Notes: generated by a model not told the origin, from the sequence alone. Counted from the first letter of the stretch, positions 29,394 through 39,142 are shown. The stretch: DNA of 64,000 nucleotides from Mixta tenebrionis (GCF_006517625.1 NZ_VHQI01000003.1:186001-250000); one strand, 5' to 3'. A program made the numbers and translations.

Positions 29394-29531
29394 GTTACGG
29401 GAAAATGGGATGGCTGAGCGGATGGATAAAATTGGAGAATTGTTGCTCGCCCCGAACCTTGTCGAAGGTTCTCACCTTCTCCCGTTACGGGAAAATGGGA
29501 TGGCTGAGCGGATGAATATAACTGGAGAATT
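29352..29531. repeat. Two tandem 90-bp repeats downstream of the tRNA-Tyr genes
   Basis: Units 29352-29441 and 29442-29531 are near-identical with a period of exactly 90 bp. They share the GCTCGCCCCGAACC segment and the GGGATGGCTGAGCGGATG segment. They lie on the 3' side of the minus-strand tRNA genes, where E. coli tyrTV carries its rtT repeats. Confidence 0.7.
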
Positions 29532-29540
29532 AAAGAAAGA

Positions 29541-29559
29541 TGGTGGTGGGAGAAGGATT
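29541..29559 (-). repeat. 19-bp copy of the tRNA-Tyr 3' end
   Basis: TGGTGGTGGGAGAAGGATT equals the last 19 bases (with CCA) of both tRNA-Tyr genes on the minus strand; sequence identity stops at both edges. A 19-bp tRNA 3'-end repeat is also known in the E. coli tyrT distal region (rtT). Confidence 0.75.
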
Positions 29560-29601
29560 ATTCGTCGCTTCGCTCCTCACCCTGCGGGCCGTGCTGCGCA
29601 C

Positions 29602-29709
29602 GTTGTCTCGCGCTGCTCGACTCGAACCTTGTCGAAGGTTCTCACCTTCTCCCAACAGTGAAAACGTCAACCGTTTCACTCTGGTTCAACGTGGCGTCAA
29701 TATTGAAAA
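29602..29709. repeat. 3'-flank repeat of tRNA-Tyr gene 2
   Basis: 108 bp that recur with a single-base deletion and few changes at 29845-29951, each directly adjoining the 3' end of a tRNA-Tyr gene. The tRNA plus flank was therefore duplicated as one unit of about 193 bp. Confidence 0.8.
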
Positions 29710-29794
<85 letters not shown>

Positions 29795-29844
29795 AGATAA
29801 AGCTGTTTAGATAATGCCTGGCGCTTTCAGCTTAGTCAATCGCC

Positions 29845-29951
29845 GTTGTCTCGCGCTGCTCGACTCGAACCTGTCGCAGGTTCTCACCTTCTCCCAACAG
29901 TGAAAACGTCAACCGTTTCACTCTGGTTCAACGTGGCGTCAATATTGAAAA
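29845..29951. repeat. 3'-flank repeat of tRNA-Tyr gene 1
   Basis: Partner of the 29602-29709 repeat. One nucleotide is missing and one changed within the hairpin (GAACCTGTCGCAGGTTC), which keeps the stem paired. The compensatory pattern suggests that the hairpin is selected. Confidence 0.7.
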
Positions 29952-30036
<85 letters not shown>

Positions 30037-30070
30037 ACTGGTCAGACATAAATGCCTGAAAGCGGGGCGC

Positions 30071-30098
30071 ATCATACCAAATGATGCGATGCTGTAAA
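30071..30098 (-). promoter_or_regulatory. tyrT-type stable RNA promoter
   Basis: On the minus strand, -35 TTTACA and -10 TATGAT are spaced 16 bp and followed by a GC-rich discriminator GCGCCCCGC, the hallmark of stringently controlled tRNA/rRNA promoters. As I recall it, the E. coli tyrT promoter has the same hexamers, spacing and discriminator. Confidence 0.88.
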
Positions 30099-30142
30099 GC
30101 GTCATGCGGAAAAAAGCGTATCGTTCGCCGCTTTTTTATGCA

Positions 30143-30172
30143 CGGCGCCGGTTTGCTGAACAACCGGCGCCG
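30143..30172. other. Long perfect hairpin after purU
   Basis: 11-bp inverted repeat CGGCGCCGGTT/AACCGGCGCCG with an 8-nt loop, 6 bp past the purU stop. On the minus strand it is followed by ATAAAAAAG rather than T's, so it is not a standard intrinsic terminator. A T6 run comes only about 27 nt later. Confidence 0.45.
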
Positions 30173-30178
30173 CCGACA

Positions 30179-31027
30179 TTACAGAATAATCGTGCGGTTG
30201 CCGTAAACGAATACGCGCTGACCCAGCACCTTATCCAGCGCCCGACTCAGGACATTCTTCTCTACGTCCCGTCCCGCGCGCATCATCTCTTCTGCCGTAT
30301 AACTGTGATCGACGTTAATCACATCCTGCATAATAATCGGACCTTCATCCAGGTTGTCATTTACGTAGTGCGCCGTTGCGCCGATAATTTTTACGCCGCG
30401 CTCATAGGCCTGGTGGTAAGGGCGCGCGCCGATAAACGCCGGCAGAAAAGAGTGATGAATATTGATAATCTGGTTAGGGTAGCGCTGGACGAAAGCAGGC
30501 GTCAGTACACGCATATATTTCGCCAGCACGACATAATCTGGCTGGTAGCGATCGATCTGCTCCGCCATGTTATTATCATGCTCTTCGCGGCTGAGCCCTT
30601 CATGGCTAACCAGTACGAAAGGAATATCGAAACGTTCAACCAGCGAGCGCAGCGTATCGTGATTGCCGATAACCGCGGCGATTTCCATATCCAGCCCGCC
30701 AAAAGCGCTTTTCATCAGCAGATCGCCCAGACAGTGCGCCTCTTTAGTTACCAGGATCACTACGCGGCGGCGTCCGGCGCACTGTAGCTCGCGAACGGAA
30801 CCCTGCGGCAGCGCGCCATCCAGATCGGCCAGCAAGGTGGCGTCGTTAAAGATACCTTCCAGCTCGGTACGCATAAAGAAACGGCCGGTGCGATGATCGA
30901 CAAACTCATTGTTCTGTACGATGTTGAGTTCGTGCTTGTAGCAGATGTTCGTGATTTTGGCGATAAGACCTTTGGCGTCAGGGCAAATCGTTCGTAGTAC
31001 TTTTCGTTGTAGATTTTGCGCTTGCAT
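30179..31027 (-). CDS. purU: Formyltetrahydrofolate deformylase PurU
   Basis: Hydrolyses 10-formyl-THF to formate and THF, supplying formate to PurT and balancing one-carbon pools. 282 aa from ATG 31027 (MQAQNLQRKVLRTICPDAKG); E. coli PurU has 280. AGGA lies about 9 nt upstream. The long open frame further upstream overlaps ychJ and is not coding. An N-terminal ACT domain covers residues about 8-85. The C-terminal formyltransferase-like domain has NIHHSFLPAFIGARPYHQA and the Asp of VNDNLDEGPII. Confidence 0.95.
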   Translation of the reverse strand: MQAQNLQRKVLRTICPDAKGLIAKITNICYKHELNIVQNNEFVDHRTGRFFMRTELEGIFNDATLLADLDGALPQGSVRELQCAGRRRVVILVTKEAHCLGDLLMKSAFGGLDMEIAAVIGNHDTLRSLVERFDIPFVLVSHEGLSREEHDNNMAEQIDRYQPDYVVLAKYMRVLTPAFVQRYPNQIINIHHSFLPAFIGARPYHQAYERGVKIIGATAHYVNDNLDEGPIIMQDVINVDHSYTAEEMMRAGRDVEKNVLSRALDKVLGQRVFVYGNRTIIL

Positions 31028-31079
31028 CTGTATCAATCCTGTTGAAGCGGGAGAGCGGCGGAACTGAACGGCGCCAGCA

Positions 31080-31538
31080 TTACTGGCCGCAACACTTTTT
31101 GTATTTTTTGTCGGAGCCACAGGGACAGCGATCGTTTCGACCCACCTGAGGTGCGGTTCCGTCAATATAGTACCAGCGTTGATCCTCGCGAACAAAGCGC
31201 GAACGTTCATGAACTGCAGCGGAACGGCCGTTTTCGCGGTAACGCGCAAAAAAGGTTACCCAGGCTTCGTTTTCCTTCTCTCCATCTTCACAGGCAATTA
31301 TCCTCAATCCCAGCCACTGGGTATGAGGAAAACTTTCAGACAATGCCTGGCGCAGCTGCGGGGAGCGATGGGTACTGTGCCAGGTAGCGATTAAGTAGTC
31401 AGCGTCGTGCCGGCTATAGGCGGTGTAACGCGAGCGCATTAAGGCTTCCGCGGTAGGGGGCAGCAGGTCGCCACTTAGATAGCGACCGCAACATAGGCTA
31501 TACTGCAAACCGCTGCAGCATGGGCAGTTTTCAGACAC
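31080..31538 (-). CDS. ychJ: UPF0225 / SEC-C motif protein YchJ
   Basis: Small soluble protein of unknown function with SEC-C zinc-binding motifs at both ends: [13 protein letters not shown] near residue 5 and the canonical [13 protein letters not shown] at the C-terminus. The GTG at 31538, preceded by GGAG, gives 152 aa, the same as E. coli YchJ; the ATG eight codons upstream adds residues not found in the family. The upstream half of the first motif reads CPCC rather than CPCG, a mild departure. Divergent from rssA, upstream of purU. Confidence 0.92.
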   Translation of the reverse strand: MSENCPCCSGLQYSLCCGRYLSGDLLPPTAEALMRSRYTAYSRHDADYLIATWHSTHRSPQLRQALSESFPHTQWLGLRIIACEDGEKENEAWVTFFARYRENGRSAAVHERSRFVREDQRWYYIDGTAPQVGRNDRCPCGSDKKYKKCCGQ

Positions 31539-31647
31539 GTTATCTCCAGGTTTTGCAACCACAGGGTTAAAGGCGTTATTTTACGTTATGTTATCTGACC
31601 CTGGCGCTTAACGCCATTCAGCAAAGAAGGGTTAAAACAGGAATGCA

Positions 31648-32550
31648 ATGAGAAAGGTGAAAGTTGGACTGGCGCTGGGTTCAGGCGCCGCCAAGGGATG
31701 GGCCCATATTGGCATTATCAATGCGCTGGCGCGCGCGGGCATAGAGCCTGATGTGATTGCCGGCTGTTCTATCGGCGCGCTGGTTGGCGCAGCACAGGCA
31801 ACAAACCGGCTGGAACTGCTGGATAAATGGGTACGTTCGTTTAGCTATTGGGATGTGATTCGGTTGATGGATTTTTCATGGCAGCGAGGCGGCTTGCTGC
31901 GCGGCGATCGCGTTTTTAACCAGATCCGTCGGCTGATGCCTGATGAGTCTATCGAACAGTGTCATCTCCGCTTTGGCGCGGTGGCTACCAATCTGAGCAC
32001 CGGACGCGAGCTCTGGTTAACCGAAGGCGATTTACATCAGGCGCTACGTGCTTCCTGCAGCATGCCGGGGCTGCTGGCGCCCGTTGAGCATCAAGGCTAC
32101 TGGCTGGTAGATGGCGCCGTGGTCAATCCGGTTCCGGTTTCGCTGACCAGAGCGCTGGGCGCGGATATCGTTATCGCCGTAGATCTTCAGCACGACGCCC
32201 ATTTAATGCCGCAGGATTTACTTTCCGCTTCGCCAGCGCAGCCCGCGCCGGAAACGGAGCTTATCACCTGGCGCGCCCGGTTACGTCAACGTCTTGCGCA
32301 GCGCCTGACGCAGCGACGCGCTATGCTTGCGCCGGGCGCCATGGAAATTATGACAACCTCTATTCATGTTCTGGAAAATCGTCTGAAACGCAGCCGCATG
32401 GCGGGAGACCCGCCGGATGTTTTACTACAGCCCTATTGTCCGCAAATCAGGACGCTTGATTTTCATCGCGCAGAGGAAGCGATCGCCGCCGGGGAAGCTG
32501 CGGTTGAGAAAAAAATGGATGAATTATTACCGTTAGTACCAGGCCGGTAA
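31648..32550 (+). CDS. rssA: Patatin-like phospholipase family protein RssA
   Basis: Patatin-like serine hydrolase of unknown substrate, 300 aa (E. coli 301). The oxyanion-hole glycines are in LGSGAAKGWAHIG, the nucleophile Ser41 in GCSIG, and the catalytic Asp in the DGA of WLVDGAVVNPVPVSL near residue 152. It is upstream of the RpoS adaptor rssB, about 100 bp apart, and probably co-transcribed with it as in E. coli. Confidence 0.95.
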   Translation: MRKVKVGLALGSGAAKGWAHIGIINALARAGIEPDVIAGCSIGALVGAAQATNRLELLDKWVRSFSYWDVIRLMDFSWQRGGLLRGDRVFNQIRRLMPDESIEQCHLRFGAVATNLSTGRELWLTEGDLHQALRASCSMPGLLAPVEHQGYWLVDGAVVNPVPVSLTRALGADIVIAVDLQHDAHLMPQDLLSASPAQPAPETELITWRARLRQRLAQRLTQRRAMLAPGAMEIMTTSIHVLENRLKRSRMAGDPPDVLLQPYCPQIRTLDFHRAEEAIAAGEAAVEKKMDELLPLVPGR

Positions 32551-32650
32551 GGGGAATGGGTCAATTATATATGTCACTTCAGTCAAATCTGACAGGCACA
32601 AGTGCGTATCCTGGACCACTATTGAATTATCTGGCTTACAGGGGGACGCA

Positions 32651-33664
32651 ATGGAAAAACCATTAACAGGAAAACAGATCCTGATTGTTGAGGATGAGAT
32701 CGTTTTTCGCTCCCTGCTGGAAAATTTCTTAGGTTCGCTTGGCGCTGATCTGCTTGTGGCTAACGATGGGCTTGATGCTATCGAAACGTTGCGCTCCCAT
32801 CAGCCCGATTTACTGATCTGCGATCTGGAAATGCCGCGGATGAACGGCATCAAGCTGGTAGAGCATTTACGCACCCGCAACAACCAGGTTCCTGTACTGG
32901 TCATTTCCGCCACTGAGCAGATGTCCGATATTGCTCATGTTCTGCGTCTTGGCGTGCAGGATGTCTTGCTGAAGCCGATAAAAGATATGGAGCGCCTGCG
33001 AGAGGCGGTCTACGAGTGCCTGTATCCTTCGATGTTTACGTCGCAGGTCGAAGAAGAGGAGCAGCTCTTTCAGGACTGGGATGCTTTAGTCAGCGATCCT
33101 TCCGCGGCGGCCAAACTGCTTAAGCAACTGCAGCCGCCGGTGCAGCAGGTGATTGCTAACTGCCGTATCAACTATCGTCAGCTTACGATGGCGGAACAGC
33201 CGGGGCTGGTACTGGATATTGCCGCATTATCCGATAAAGATCTGGCTTTTTATTGTCTGGATGTTACGCGCGCCGGCGACAACGGCGTGCTGGCGGCACT
33301 GCTGCTGCGGGCGCTATTCAACGGCCTGCTGCAGGAACAGCTTTCCGGGCAAAAGCAGCGTTTGCCGGAATTAAGCAGCGTATTAAAGCAGGTTAATCTG
33401 TTATTGCGCCAGGCGAATCTAAAAGGGCAGTTTCCTTTATTAGTCGGCTATTATCATCAGGCCCGTAAAAATCTGATTCTGGTTTCAGCAGGTTTAAACG
33501 CAACGCTAAACATTGACGATCAAGAAATACAACTTAGCAACGGCGTACCTTTAGGAACCCTGGGCAGCACGCATCTTAACCAAATTAGCCAGCAGGGCAG
33601 CGCCTGGCAGTGTCAGGTATGGGGAAACGGCGGGCGGCTACGCCTGATGCTGTCGCCTGAATAA
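32651..33664 (+). CDS. rssB: RpoS-degradation adaptor RssB (Hnr)
   Basis: Two-component response regulator that delivers RpoS to ClpXP. 337 aa, as in E. coli. The N-terminal receiver domain covers residues 8-120 with phospho-acceptor Asp58 (LLICDLEMPRMNG), acidic pocket Glu14/Asp15 and Lys near 108 (DVLLKPI). A helical linker leads to a degenerate PP2C-type effector domain. ATG 32651 follows CAGGGGG. Confidence 0.96.
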   Translation: MEKPLTGKQILIVEDEIVFRSLLENFLGSLGADLLVANDGLDAIETLRSHQPDLLICDLEMPRMNGIKLVEHLRTRNNQVPVLVISATEQMSDIAHVLRLGVQDVLLKPIKDMERLREAVYECLYPSMFTSQVEEEEQLFQDWDALVSDPSAAAKLLKQLQPPVQQVIANCRINYRQLTMAEQPGLVLDIAALSDKDLAFYCLDVTRAGDNGVLAALLLRALFNGLLQEQLSGQKQRLPELSSVLKQVNLLLRQANLKGQFPLLVGYYHQARKNLILVSAGLNATLNIDDQEIQLSNGVPLGTLGSTHLNQISQQGSAWQCQVWGNGGRLRLMLSPE

Positions 33665-33860
33665 TCACCGGTTGTTTTTTATTTTTTGCATTTCACAGAC
33701 AGTTGTAACTATAAGTTTTACACTTGGGTAATAATCTTAATTTCGCCAGAATCATCTTATCCAGGATAAATCCGGCGGCCCTGAACTGATATACTCGTTT
33801 CGTTTTTTAAATTGACATATCAAGCATTAACTTGAACGGCCTATAAGAGAGGTGCCTTTA

Positions 33861-34769
33861 ATGTCTGCCTATAAGTCTAAAGTAAAAAAAGCGGTAATCC
33901 CTGTTGCCGGTTTGGGGACGCGTATGCTACCCGCAACCAAGGCCATTCCAAAAGAAATGCTGCCGCTGGTTGATAAGCCGTTAATTCAGTATGTCGTTAA
34001 CGAATGTATCGCCGCCGGGATTAATGAGATTGTGCTGGTTACGCATTCCTCAAAAAACTCCATTGAGAACCATTTTGATACCAGTTTTGAGCTGGAAGCG
34101 ATGCTGGAAAAACGCGTGAAGCGTCAGCTGCTGGATGACATTCAGTCTATCTGCCCGCCGCACGTTACCATCATGCAGGTTCGTCAGGGCATTGCGAAGG
34201 GGTTGGGGCACGCGGTAATGTGCGCGCATCCGTTAGTGGGCGATGAGCCGGTAGCGGTTATTCTGCCCGACGTTATTATCGATGAGTATGAATCTAATCC
34301 GACCAAAGATAACCTGGCGGAAATGCTGAACCGTTTTGATGAAAGCGGCCGCAGCCAGATTATGGTCGAACCGGTAGCCGACGTTACCGCCTATGGCGTA
34401 GTGGATTGCCAGGGCGCGGAATTGCAGCCTGGCGACAGCGCGCCGATGGTAGGCGTAGTAGAAAAACCGAAGGCCAGCGAAGCGCCGTCAAACCTTGCGG
34501 TGGTAGGACGCTATGTCCTTTCTGCCGATATCTGGCCTCTGCTGGCCAAAACGCCTCCGGGAGCCGGTGGTGAAGTGCAGCTGACCGACTCTATCGCCAT
34601 GCTGATGGAAAAAGAAACGGTTGAAGCTTACCACCTGAAAGGCATCAGCCATGACTGCGGCAACAAGCTGGGCTATATGCAGGCATTCGTTGAGTATGGT
34701 TTACGCCATCCGTCACTGGGCAATGATTTCAAACAGTGGCTGAATGATACCGTTGAAAATAAAAAGTAA
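33861..34769 (+). CDS. galU: UTP-glucose-1-phosphate uridylyltransferase
   Basis: Makes UDP-glucose from UTP and glucose-1-phosphate for LPS, trehalose, glycogen-like and colanic-acid-type polymers. 302 aa from ATG 33861, the E. coli length, behind AGAGAGG; a GTG three codons upstream is less likely. The nucleotide-binding signature is [21 protein letters not shown] near residue 11; sugar-site segments are [19 protein letters not shown] and [16 protein letters not shown]. The next gene, ugd, begins 24 bp later and uses its product. Confidence 0.97.
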   Translation: MSAYKSKVKKAVIPVAGLGTRMLPATKAIPKEMLPLVDKPLIQYVVNECIAAGINEIVLVTHSSKNSIENHFDTSFELEAMLEKRVKRQLLDDIQSICPPHVTIMQVRQGIAKGLGHAVMCAHPLVGDEPVAVILPDVIIDEYESNPTKDNLAEMLNRFDESGRSQIMVEPVADVTAYGVVDCQGAELQPGDSAPMVGVVEKPKASEAPSNLAVVGRYVLSADIWPLLAKTPPGAGGEVQLTDSIAMLMEKETVEAYHLKGISHDCGNKLGYMQAFVEYGLRHPSLGNDFKQWLNDTVENKK

Positions 34770-34793
34770 CTCACACAGCAACAGGATAACGCA

Positions 34794-36134
34794 ATGAAAG
34801 TCACCGTATTTGGTATCGGCTATGTGGGTCTGGTTCAGGCAGCGGTACTGGCCGAAGTCGGACATGACGTTCTTTGTATTGATGTCGACGAAAACAAAGT
34901 CGAAAATCTGAAGAAAGGAATTATTCCCATCTATGAGCCGGGTCTGACGCCACTGGTTAAGCAAAACTATGAAGCGGGCCGTCTGAACTTTACTACCAAT
35001 GCCGAAGAGGGCGTAAATCACGGGGTGATGCAGTTTATCGCCGTGGGTACGCCGCCGGATGAGGATGGCTCTGCCGATCTGAAATATGTTACTGCCGTGG
35101 CCCGCACCATTGCTCAGCATATGAACGAGCACAAAGTGGTGCTGGATAAATCTACCGTGCCGGTTGGCACCGCCGATCGCGTTCGCGGCGTTATGCAGGA
35201 AACCCTGAACGCACGCGGCGTGGATTTAACCTTTGACGTGGTTTCCAACCCTGAATTTCTGAAAGAAGGCGCGGCGGTTAGCGACTGTATGCGTCCTGAA
35301 CGTATCGTTGTCGGCACCGATAACGAAGAAGTTGTTGAGCTGCTGCGTGAACTGTACGAGCCGTTTAACCGTAACCACGATCGTCTGATTCTGATGGATA
35401 TTCGTAGCGCAGAGCTGACCAAGTATGCCGCCAACTGCATGCTGGCGACAAAAATCAGCTTTATGAATGAGATTTCCAATCTGGCGGAACGGCTGGGAGC
35501 GGATATTGAAAAAGTGCGTCAGGGTATCGGCTCCGATTCCCGTATTGGTTATCACTTTATCTATCCGGGCTGCGGCTACGGCGGTTCCTGCTTCCCGAAA
35601 GATGTGCAGGCGCTGATTCGCACGGCTGAAACCATCGGCTATAAGCCTCGTCTGCTGCAGGCGGTAGAGGATGTCAATGACGATCAAAAAATGAAGCTGC
35701 CAGGCTTTATTAAGCGTCACTTTGGCGACAATCTGCAGGGCAAAACTTTCGCACTGTGGGGGCTGGCGTTTAAGCCGAATACAGACGATATGCGCGAAGC
35801 CTCCAGCCGGGTGCTGATGGAGACGCTCTGGGCAGCTGGCGCAACGGTTCAGGCTTTTGACCCGGAAGCGATGGATGAAGCTCAGCGGATCTATGGCCAC
35901 CGCGCCGATCTTAAGCTGATGGGAACTAAAGAAGCGGCGTTGCAGGGCGCTGATGCGTTGGTTATCTGCACCGAATGGCAAAACTTCCGCGCGCCGGATT
36001 TCGACGTCATTAAAAATGCCTTAAAACAACCCGTGATTTTTGACGGGCGTAACCTGTATGATCCAGAGCGCACCAGCAAACGCGGTTTTGTTTATTATGC
36101 AATTGGCCGCGGAGCGTCTCTTCAAATTGCATAA
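34794..36134 (+). CDS. ugd: UDP-glucose 6-dehydrogenase (long form)
   Basis: Oxidises UDP-glucose to UDP-glucuronate with two NAD+. 446 aa, clearly longer than the 388-aa E. coli Ugd and more like the TuaD/RkpK-type enzymes. The Rossmann motif [21 protein letters not shown] is at the N-terminus. The catalytic cysteine is in [12 protein letters not shown] near residue 266. The C-terminal UDP-binding domain includes [13 protein letters not shown]. It lies between galU and a UDP-glucuronate-epimerase-like gene, so the three genes form a UDP-glucose to UDP-uronate pathway. Confidence 0.95.
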   Translation: MKVTVFGIGYVGLVQAAVLAEVGHDVLCIDVDENKVENLKKGIIPIYEPGLTPLVKQNYEAGRLNFTTNAEEGVNHGVMQFIAVGTPPDEDGSADLKYVTAVARTIAQHMNEHKVVLDKSTVPVGTADRVRGVMQETLNARGVDLTFDVVSNPEFLKEGAAVSDCMRPERIVVGTDNEEVVELLRELYEPFNRNHDRLILMDIRSAELTKYAANCMLATKISFMNEISNLAERLGADIEKVRQGIGSDSRIGYHFIYPGCGYGGSCFPKDVQALIRTAETIGYKPRLLQAVEDVNDDQKMKLPGFIKRHFGDNLQGKTFALWGLAFKPNTDDMREASSRVLMETLWAAGATVQAFDPEAMDEAQRIYGHRADLKLMGTKEAALQGADALVICTEWQNFRAPDFDVIKNALKQPVIFDGRNLYDPERTSKRGFVYYAIGRGASLQIA

Positions 36135-36148
36135 TTAATGGGGAATAT

Positions 36149-37153
36149 ATGAACTATCTGGTTACCGGCGCGGCAGGGTTTATTGGTTTTCACGTTACCC
36201 AACGCCTGTTGTCGGCCGGTCACCAGGTTGTCGGCCTCGACAACCTGAATGATTATTATGATGTTAATCTTAAACGTGCCCGCCTTAATGAAATTACTTC
36301 CGCAGATTTTACCTTTATTGAAGCTGACTTAGCCGATCGCGCCGCCATGGCTTCTCTGTTTACGCAGCACCGTTTTCAGCGGGTAATCCATTTGGGCGCT
36401 CAGGCTGGGGTACGTTACTCTATTGAAAATCCGCATGCCTACGCAGATGCCAATTTGACTGGACATCTCAATATCCTGGAAGGCTGTCGTCACCATAAAA
36501 TCGAGCATTTGTTATACGCTTCCTCCAGCTCTGTTTATGGGCTGAATCGAAAAATGCCTTTTTCTACTGATGACAGCGTCGATCATCCGGTATCGCTTTA
36601 TGCGGCGACGAAAAAAGCAAATGAGTTAATGTCCCATACTTATTCCCATCTTTATGGCATTCCTACCACCGGGCTGCGATTCTTTACCGTGTATGGTCCG
36701 TGGGGCAGGCCCGATATGGCGCTGTTTAAATTTACACGCGCTATTATTGCCGGTGAAAGTATTGACGTATATAACAACGGCGAAATGCGCAGGGATTTCA
36801 CCTATATTGATGACATTACGGAATCTATCTATCGTTTGCAGGCGGTTATTCCTCAAAGCGATGCTGGCTGGACGGTTGAAAAAGGTTCACCGGCAACCAG
36901 TTCGGCGCCTTACCGGGTCTATAATATCGGTAACAGCCAGCCAGTGACGCTGATGGCTTATATAGAGGCGCTGGAGAAAGCGCTGGGTATTGCGGCGCGT
37001 AAAAACATGCTGCCGATGCAGCCTGGCGACGTACTGGAAACCAGCGCCGATACGCAGGCGCTGTTTGAAGCTATCGGCTTTAAACCGCAAACCAGCGTAG
37101 AGGAGGGCGTTCAGCGCTTCGTCGACTGGTACCGGGCGTTTTATCGGGTATAA
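36149..37153 (+). CDS. NAD-dependent epimerase, probably UDP-glucuronate 4-epimerase
   Basis: Extended short-chain dehydrogenase/reductase, 334 aa. The N-terminal NAD motif is GAAGFIGFHVTQ, and the catalytic Ser-Tyr-Lys is seen as SSSSVYG and YAATKKANE (YxxxK near residue 153). Its stretch LDNLNDYYDVNLKRARL near residue 30 is characteristic of the CapI/Gla group that interconverts UDP-GlcA and UDP-GalA. It is 14 bp downstream of ugd, whose product is the expected substrate. UDP-glucose 4-epimerase activity cannot be excluded from sequence alone. E. coli K-12 has no gene here. Confidence 0.88.
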   Translation: MNYLVTGAAGFIGFHVTQRLLSAGHQVVGLDNLNDYYDVNLKRARLNEITSADFTFIEADLADRAAMASLFTQHRFQRVIHLGAQAGVRYSIENPHAYADANLTGHLNILEGCRHHKIEHLLYASSSSVYGLNRKMPFSTDDSVDHPVSLYAATKKANELMSHTYSHLYGIPTTGLRFFTVYGPWGRPDMALFKFTRAIIAGESIDVYNNGEMRRDFTYIDDITESIYRLQAVIPQSDAGWTVEKGSPATSSAPYRVYNIGNSQPVTLMAYIEALEKALGIAARKNMLPMQPGDVLETSADTQALFEAIGFKPQTSVEEGVQRFVDWYRAFYRV

Positions 37154-37170
37154 AGCGGATATTCAGATAT

Positions 37171-37200
37171 AAAAAAGGAAGCTATTAGCTTCCTTTTTTT
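37171..37200 (+). terminator. Terminator of the galU-ugd-epimerase operon
   Basis: AAAAAAGGAAGC and GCTTCCTTTTTTT pair around a TATTA loop. A strong intrinsic terminator 18 bp past the epimerase stop, also functional in reverse. Confidence 0.9.
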
Positions 37201-37244
37201 ATGGGTATACCTGGTGTATAAAAAGAGTGCAACAAAACGATCAA

Positions 37245-37272
37245 TAAAAAACCCCATCGGCAAATGGGGTTA
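37245..37272 (-). terminator. Terminator of hns
   Basis: On the minus strand AACCCCAT/ATGGGGTT with a 6-nt loop is followed by a run of T. It is 23 bp past the hns stop. Confidence 0.88.
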
Positions 37273-37294
37273 AGGGAAGCACCCTGAACAGGAA

Positions 37295-37702
37295 TTACAG
37301 CAGGAAATCGTCCAGCTGTTTGCCTTCCTCTTCAATGGCTTTTTTGATAACTGCTGGAGTACGGCCCTGACCGGTCCAGGTTTTAGTTTCGCCATTTTCA
37401 TCAACGTATTTGTATTTAGCCGGACGCGCAGCGCGTTTAGCTTTACCGCTTGATTTTGTGGCTGCCATGGTTTGCAGCAGTTCATTCGGGTCAATGCCAT
37501 CTGCAATCAGCATTTCACGATACTGTTGAAGTTTACGCGTACGTTCTTCAATTTCAGCCTGCGCCTGGCTTTCTTCTTCGCGACGTTCGTTAACGATGAC
37601 TTCCAGCTTTTCCAGCATCTCTTCCAGAGTTTCCAGAGTACATTCTCTGGCCTGGGCGCGCAGTGTACGGATGTTGTTCAGAATTTTAAGTGCTTCGCTC
37701 AT
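37295..37702 (-). CDS. hns: Nucleoid-associated protein H-NS
   Basis: DNA-bridging xenogeneic silencer. 135 aa from ATG 37702 ([24 protein letters not shown] upstream); E. coli H-NS has 137. Residues 1-83 form the coiled-coil oligomerisation domain. The C-terminal DNA-binding domain has [21 protein letters not shown] with the AT-hook-like QGR loop near residue 112. The last residues (DDFLL) lack the KQ end of E. coli. About 500 bp of partly AT-rich DNA separates it from divergent tdk. Confidence 0.97.
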   Translation of the reverse strand: MSEALKILNNIRTLRAQARECTLETLEEMLEKLEVIVNERREEESQAQAEIEERTRKLQQYREMLIADGIDPNELLQTMAATKSSGKAKRAARPAKYKYVDENGETKTWTGQGRTPAVIKKAIEEEGKQLDDFLL

Positions 37703-38203
37703 TGTCCTAATCTCAAAATATATTGGGTGGGAGAAATGTTCTGCCTGACAATAATAGAGGCGGAAAAAAAGAACTGCAATAGTTAATTTTGTAAGAAATT
37801 CACAAAGTCTTTTTAAAGTGCGATTTGCATAACGCAATTGGTGGAAAGTTATAGATGCCGGAAGTGAAAATAAGCGCGTCGCTTTAAACATCACCCATAA
37901 ACATCCTCAGGATGCAAAGGGCTATCCGTACAGCCTATCGTTTAAATCAGGGTATAGCTAAACCTTAGTCAACAATAGGAGACTTTCTACAGCGCGCTTA
38001 TCGAAGCGCGGATAATAAGAGTCAGGTTTGCGCTTTTATCATTTTATGCCACAGCGGCCCATTATGACAGAAGCGCTGTCGGGATAACCCTCCGCTGCGG
38101 TTAAAGAGGATATTCTTATTGACGGGTTGCCCCACCGGGGCGCACGCGTTGTGATACAATCCGGCCGCTATTTTTGTTTAACCCTTTTGGCGGAGTTTGG
38201 CCC
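37703..38203. other. Divergent intergenic region hns/tdk
   Basis: 500 bp without a gene. The hns-proximal half is AT-rich (37730-37860), as expected for an autoregulated hns promoter. Near tdk an extended -10 (TGATACAAT at 38152-38160) lies 44 bp before the start and is the only promoter element I can support. Confidence 0.5.
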
Positions 38204-38809
38204 ATGGCTCAGCTTTATTTCTATTACTCGGCGATGAACGCTGGGAAATCCACCGCATTGTTGCAGTCTTCTTATAATTATCAGGAAAGGGGGATGCGTA
38301 CGCTGGTCTGGACCGCAGAGATAGACGATCGTTTTGGCAGCGGCAGGGTAAGCTCACGTATCGGTCTTTCGTCGCCGGCTAAATTGTTTAACAATCAGAC
38401 TTTACTGATGCGTGAAATTACTGAAGAACATCAAAAAAAGCCGGTACACTGCATTCTGGTTGATGAATGCCAATTTTTGACCCGCGATCAGGTTAGAGAA
38501 CTTTCTGATGTGGTCGACTACCTTGATATTCCCGTGCTCTGTTATGGTTTGCGCACTGATTTCCTCGGTGAATTATTTAGCGGCAGTCAGTATTTATTAG
38601 CCTGGGCTGACAAACTTGTTGAATTAAAGACTATTTGTCACTGCGGACGTAAAGCCGGCATGGTACTGCGACTTGATGGTGATGGGAAGCCCTATGCTGA
38701 AGGGGAGCAGGTGGTTATCGGCGGCAATGAGCGCTATGTCTCCGTATGCCGTAAACATTATAAAGAAGCGCTTGCTAACGGCTTTCTGGCGCCGGTCAAG
38801 TCTGACTAA
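38204..38809 (+). CDS. tdk: Thymidine kinase
   Basis: Type II thymidine kinase for nucleoside salvage, 201 aa (E. coli 205). P-loop [14 protein letters not shown] near residue 9; catalytic Glu in VDECQFLT; zinc-finger cysteines in CHCGRK and the C-terminal CRKH. ATG 38204 has GGAG upstream and matches the E. coli start [16 protein letters not shown]. Ten upstream codons in frame are not conserved. Confidence 0.96.
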   Translation: MAQLYFYYSAMNAGKSTALLQSSYNYQERGMRTLVWTAEIDDRFGSGRVSSRIGLSSPAKLFNNQTLLMREITEEHQKKPVHCILVDECQFLTRDQVRELSDVVDYLDIPVLCYGLRTDFLGELFSGSQYLLAWADKLVELKTICHCGRKAGMVLRLDGDGKPYAEGEQVVIGGNERYVSVCRKHYKEALANGFLAPVKSD

Positions 38810-39020
38810 TGGATTCCTGTAGGGAAGGCGGGAACGTCGCTTATAGCGGCTTACAGCGCGTTTTTGATAAGTGAATGCGCTGAGTCCAGCACCCCGCAGC
38901 AAATCATCGGCAGCGCTTTTCTGTACGCAATGTAATGATTCCCTCAGGTGGTAGTAAATCTCCCTCTTTACCGCCGGCGGTATTGTTGGCGCCTGCAAAG
39001 GCATACCCAAACCTCTAAGA

Positions 39021-39049
39021 GGCAGAGGCAGAGGCAGAGGCAGAGGCAG
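39021..39049. repeat. GGCAGA hexamer tandem repeat
   Basis: Four perfect GGCAGA units plus GGCAG in the 373-bp gap between convergent tdk and adhE. A simple-sequence tract of this kind changes length by slippage. It is not inside a supportable gene. Confidence 0.9.
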
Positions 39050-39142
39050 CCGTTCCTGTGAATCTCCAGCCGCGAGTAATAAGCGGAGCCAAAGCCACGC
39101 CTCGTTACGGGCATGCTCACAGCGGCAATTTGCCACGGCAAT

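Noticed and set aside
29353-29661. Open frames of 68-102 aa through the tyrT repeats, possible Tpr-like protein
   Set aside because: The predicted peptides simply repeat the DNA repeat unit, lie antisense to the tRNA transcript, and have no ribosome site.
30143-30172. Intrinsic terminator for purU
   Set aside because: The hairpin is strong, but the bases after it on the minus strand are A-rich rather than T-rich, so I list it only as a hairpin.
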